64,000 nucleotides of DNA from Pseudoleptotrichia goodfellowii (GTDB taxonomy: Bacteria > Fusobacteriota > Fusobacteriia > Fusobacteriales > Leptotrichiaceae): NCBI RefSeq assembly GCF_007990505.1, contig NZ_AP019822.1, forward strand, positions 2,105,568-2,169,567, given 5' to 3'. A program made the position numbers and the translations under genes. The notes below the pieces were generated by a model. The model was not told where the DNA came from and did not search any database. It saw only the letters and a list, made by a program, of their open reading frames with translations. Shown here one piece after another: positions 63,047 to 64,000 of this stretch (position 1 is its first letter; each line of letters opens with the position of its first letter).

Positions 63047-64000
63047 TATTTCACCTTCTTTTCTCTTAAAACAAGTATTGAAAACAGAATATTTACAGCC
63101 AATATTACTAAAATAAGTAAACTTGCAATAACCGAAGCCATTCTGTAATCTCCGTCCCTGATAACATTAAACAATTCAACAGTAGCAACCTTAGCCGAAG
63201 GAGTAATCAGAAATATAATTGCTCCCACTGTCGTCATTGTTGCCGTAAATGTATTAATAAATCCTACAAGAAATGCAGGTTTCAGCTGAGGAAGTATTAC
63301 ACGGAAAAATACTGGTATTTTCGGAGTTCCCAAATCCCTTGCTGCGTCTTCTGTAAGCGAACTTATCTGATATAAATTGGCACTTGCAGCTTTAGTTGTT
63401 ACAGGCATTTGCCTGAAAATACAGTTTAATACCACTATGGCACCTGTTCCTGTGAGTAAAAGCGGTGGATTATTAAATGCCAAGATATACGCTATACCGA
63501 AAAACGGGCCCGGCAATATATAAGGCAATGCTGCAATAAAACCGAAACTTCTGGAAAATCTTATTTTACGTCTGTCTATATAATATGAGAAAAGCACTCC
63601 CAAGAAACTTGAAACAAATCCTGCTATTAAAGAATATACAACACTTCTCACTAAACTCGGTATTTTTGTAAACGAGAAGGCTTCCACATATTCCAAAGTC
63701 CAGTGAAACCTGTTTCCACGATTACTTGTTACTGCCGAAACAAAGATTGAAGTATACTGTATAAGCATATAAACCGCAAATAACAATGTTATAAGTCCGA
63801 AAATTATTTTTAAAGATTTCGGCAATTCATAAACTTTTTCTTTTGTCTGACCCGATTTCTCGGAAAAATTTCCCATAACATTGGAATTTACAAGTTCATG
63901 CCGATATATTAAAAAAATAAAAACTATCGGCAAAAAAATGAGAAAACTTATAGCTGCAGCTTTATCTATTTCTCCATAAGAAATAACACCTTTATATGCT
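63046..64000 (-). CDS. ABC transporter permease, C-terminal part (runs off window)
   Basis: The frame is open to the right edge without a stop (AYKGVISYGEIDKAAA reading in), so at least 318 residues are seen. It covers the second half of a fused two-domain permease like that at 43231: about six membrane segments and the EAA loop EDAARDLGTPKIPVFFRVILP. The internal methionine at 63933 is not the true start. Partner of the ATPase at 62042. Confidence 0.88.
   Translation of the reverse strand, partial: AYKGVISYGEIDKAAAISFLIFLPIVFIFLIYRHELVNSNVMGNFSEKSGQTKEKVYELPKSLKIIFGLITLLFAVYMLIQYTSIFVSAVTSNRGNRFHWTLEYVEAFSFTKIPSLVRSVVYSLIAGFVSSFLGVLFSYYIDRRKIRFSRSFGFIAALPYILPGPFFGIAYILAFNNPPLLLTGTGAIVVLNCIFRQMPVTTKAASANLYQISSLTEDAARDLGTPKIPVFFRVILPQLKPAFLVGFINTFTATMTTVGAIIFLITPSAKVATVELFNVIRDGDYRMASVIASLLILVILAVNILFSILVLREKKVK

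Overview
The window is AT-rich and reads as chromosomal DNA of a Fusobacteriota member, most likely Leptotrichiaceae (Leptotrichia or a relative). This is inferred from the base composition, the mix of single-membrane-style housekeeping genes with a true outer-membrane two-partner secretion system, and the corrin/haem-precursor gene set. No rRNA, tRNA, CRISPR array or insertion-sequence transposase was seen.

Layout. 1-2775: end fragment of a MarR-type regulator, an AI-2E/PerM-type membrane protein and the GTPase Der. 3002-33820: a contact-dependent inhibition (CDI)/two-partner secretion locus read on the minus strand. It runs promoter, cdiB (31950-33734), cdiA (23840-31588, 2582 aa), a membrane immunity gene, and then seven orphan cdiA-CT/immunity cassettes in tandem (19000-23244, 16787-18918, 13587-16694, 10387-13495, 7815-10302, 5449-7676, 3002-5275). 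Each cassette begins with the same cdiA-derived segment, continues into one of two pretoxin types (A, ending FGEHVGD; B, ending SEV[T/S]GD, with a long B variant) and ends in a different toxin followed by its own immunity gene. Recognisable toxins are an EndoU RNase (13992-16694) and two PD-(D/E)XK-like nucleases (11112-13495, frameshifted; 19906-23244). Two cassettes share an unassigned toxin domain, and three toxins, including that of cdiA itself, are unrecognised. Cassettes are separated by a ~76-bp hairpin repeat that also occurs elsewhere in the window.

33939-36340: a YigZ/IMPACT protein, a secreted helical protein and an M50 membrane peptidase. 36490-40002: a compact plus-strand three-gene operon with a GHKL/MORC-like ATPase and two partners, probably a defence-type system. 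40348-46085: glycerol kinase and a three-gene ABC importer of the AfuABC/FbpABC type. 46145-62045: anaerobic cobalamin and tetrapyrrole-precursor genes in three blocks (cobT-cobC-cbiJ; hemA-hemC-cobA/hemD with hemL; cobD-cbiB-cobQ and cobU), interrupted by gpmA. 62042-64000: a second ABC ATPase and the C-terminal half of its fused permease.

Two further systems stand out. Between cobQ and cobU lie two tandem small loci with the exact architecture of par/Fst type I toxin-antitoxin loci: a sense mRNA for a tiny peptide, a convergent antisense promoter, a shared bidirectional terminator, and direct repeats covering the toxin start codon. A ~330-bp dispersed element flanked by hairpins occurs three times (between cdiB and cdiA; after hemL; between gpmA and cobD) plus one fragment, and in two places supplies the stop codon and last residues of the neighbouring gene.

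How the parts fit: CdiB would export CdiA, whose C-terminal toxin is swapped by recombination with the downstream silent cassettes, while the immunity genes keep the cell resistant. The haem-pathway genes make uroporphyrinogen III and precorrin-2 for cobalamin synthesis by the cob/cbi genes.
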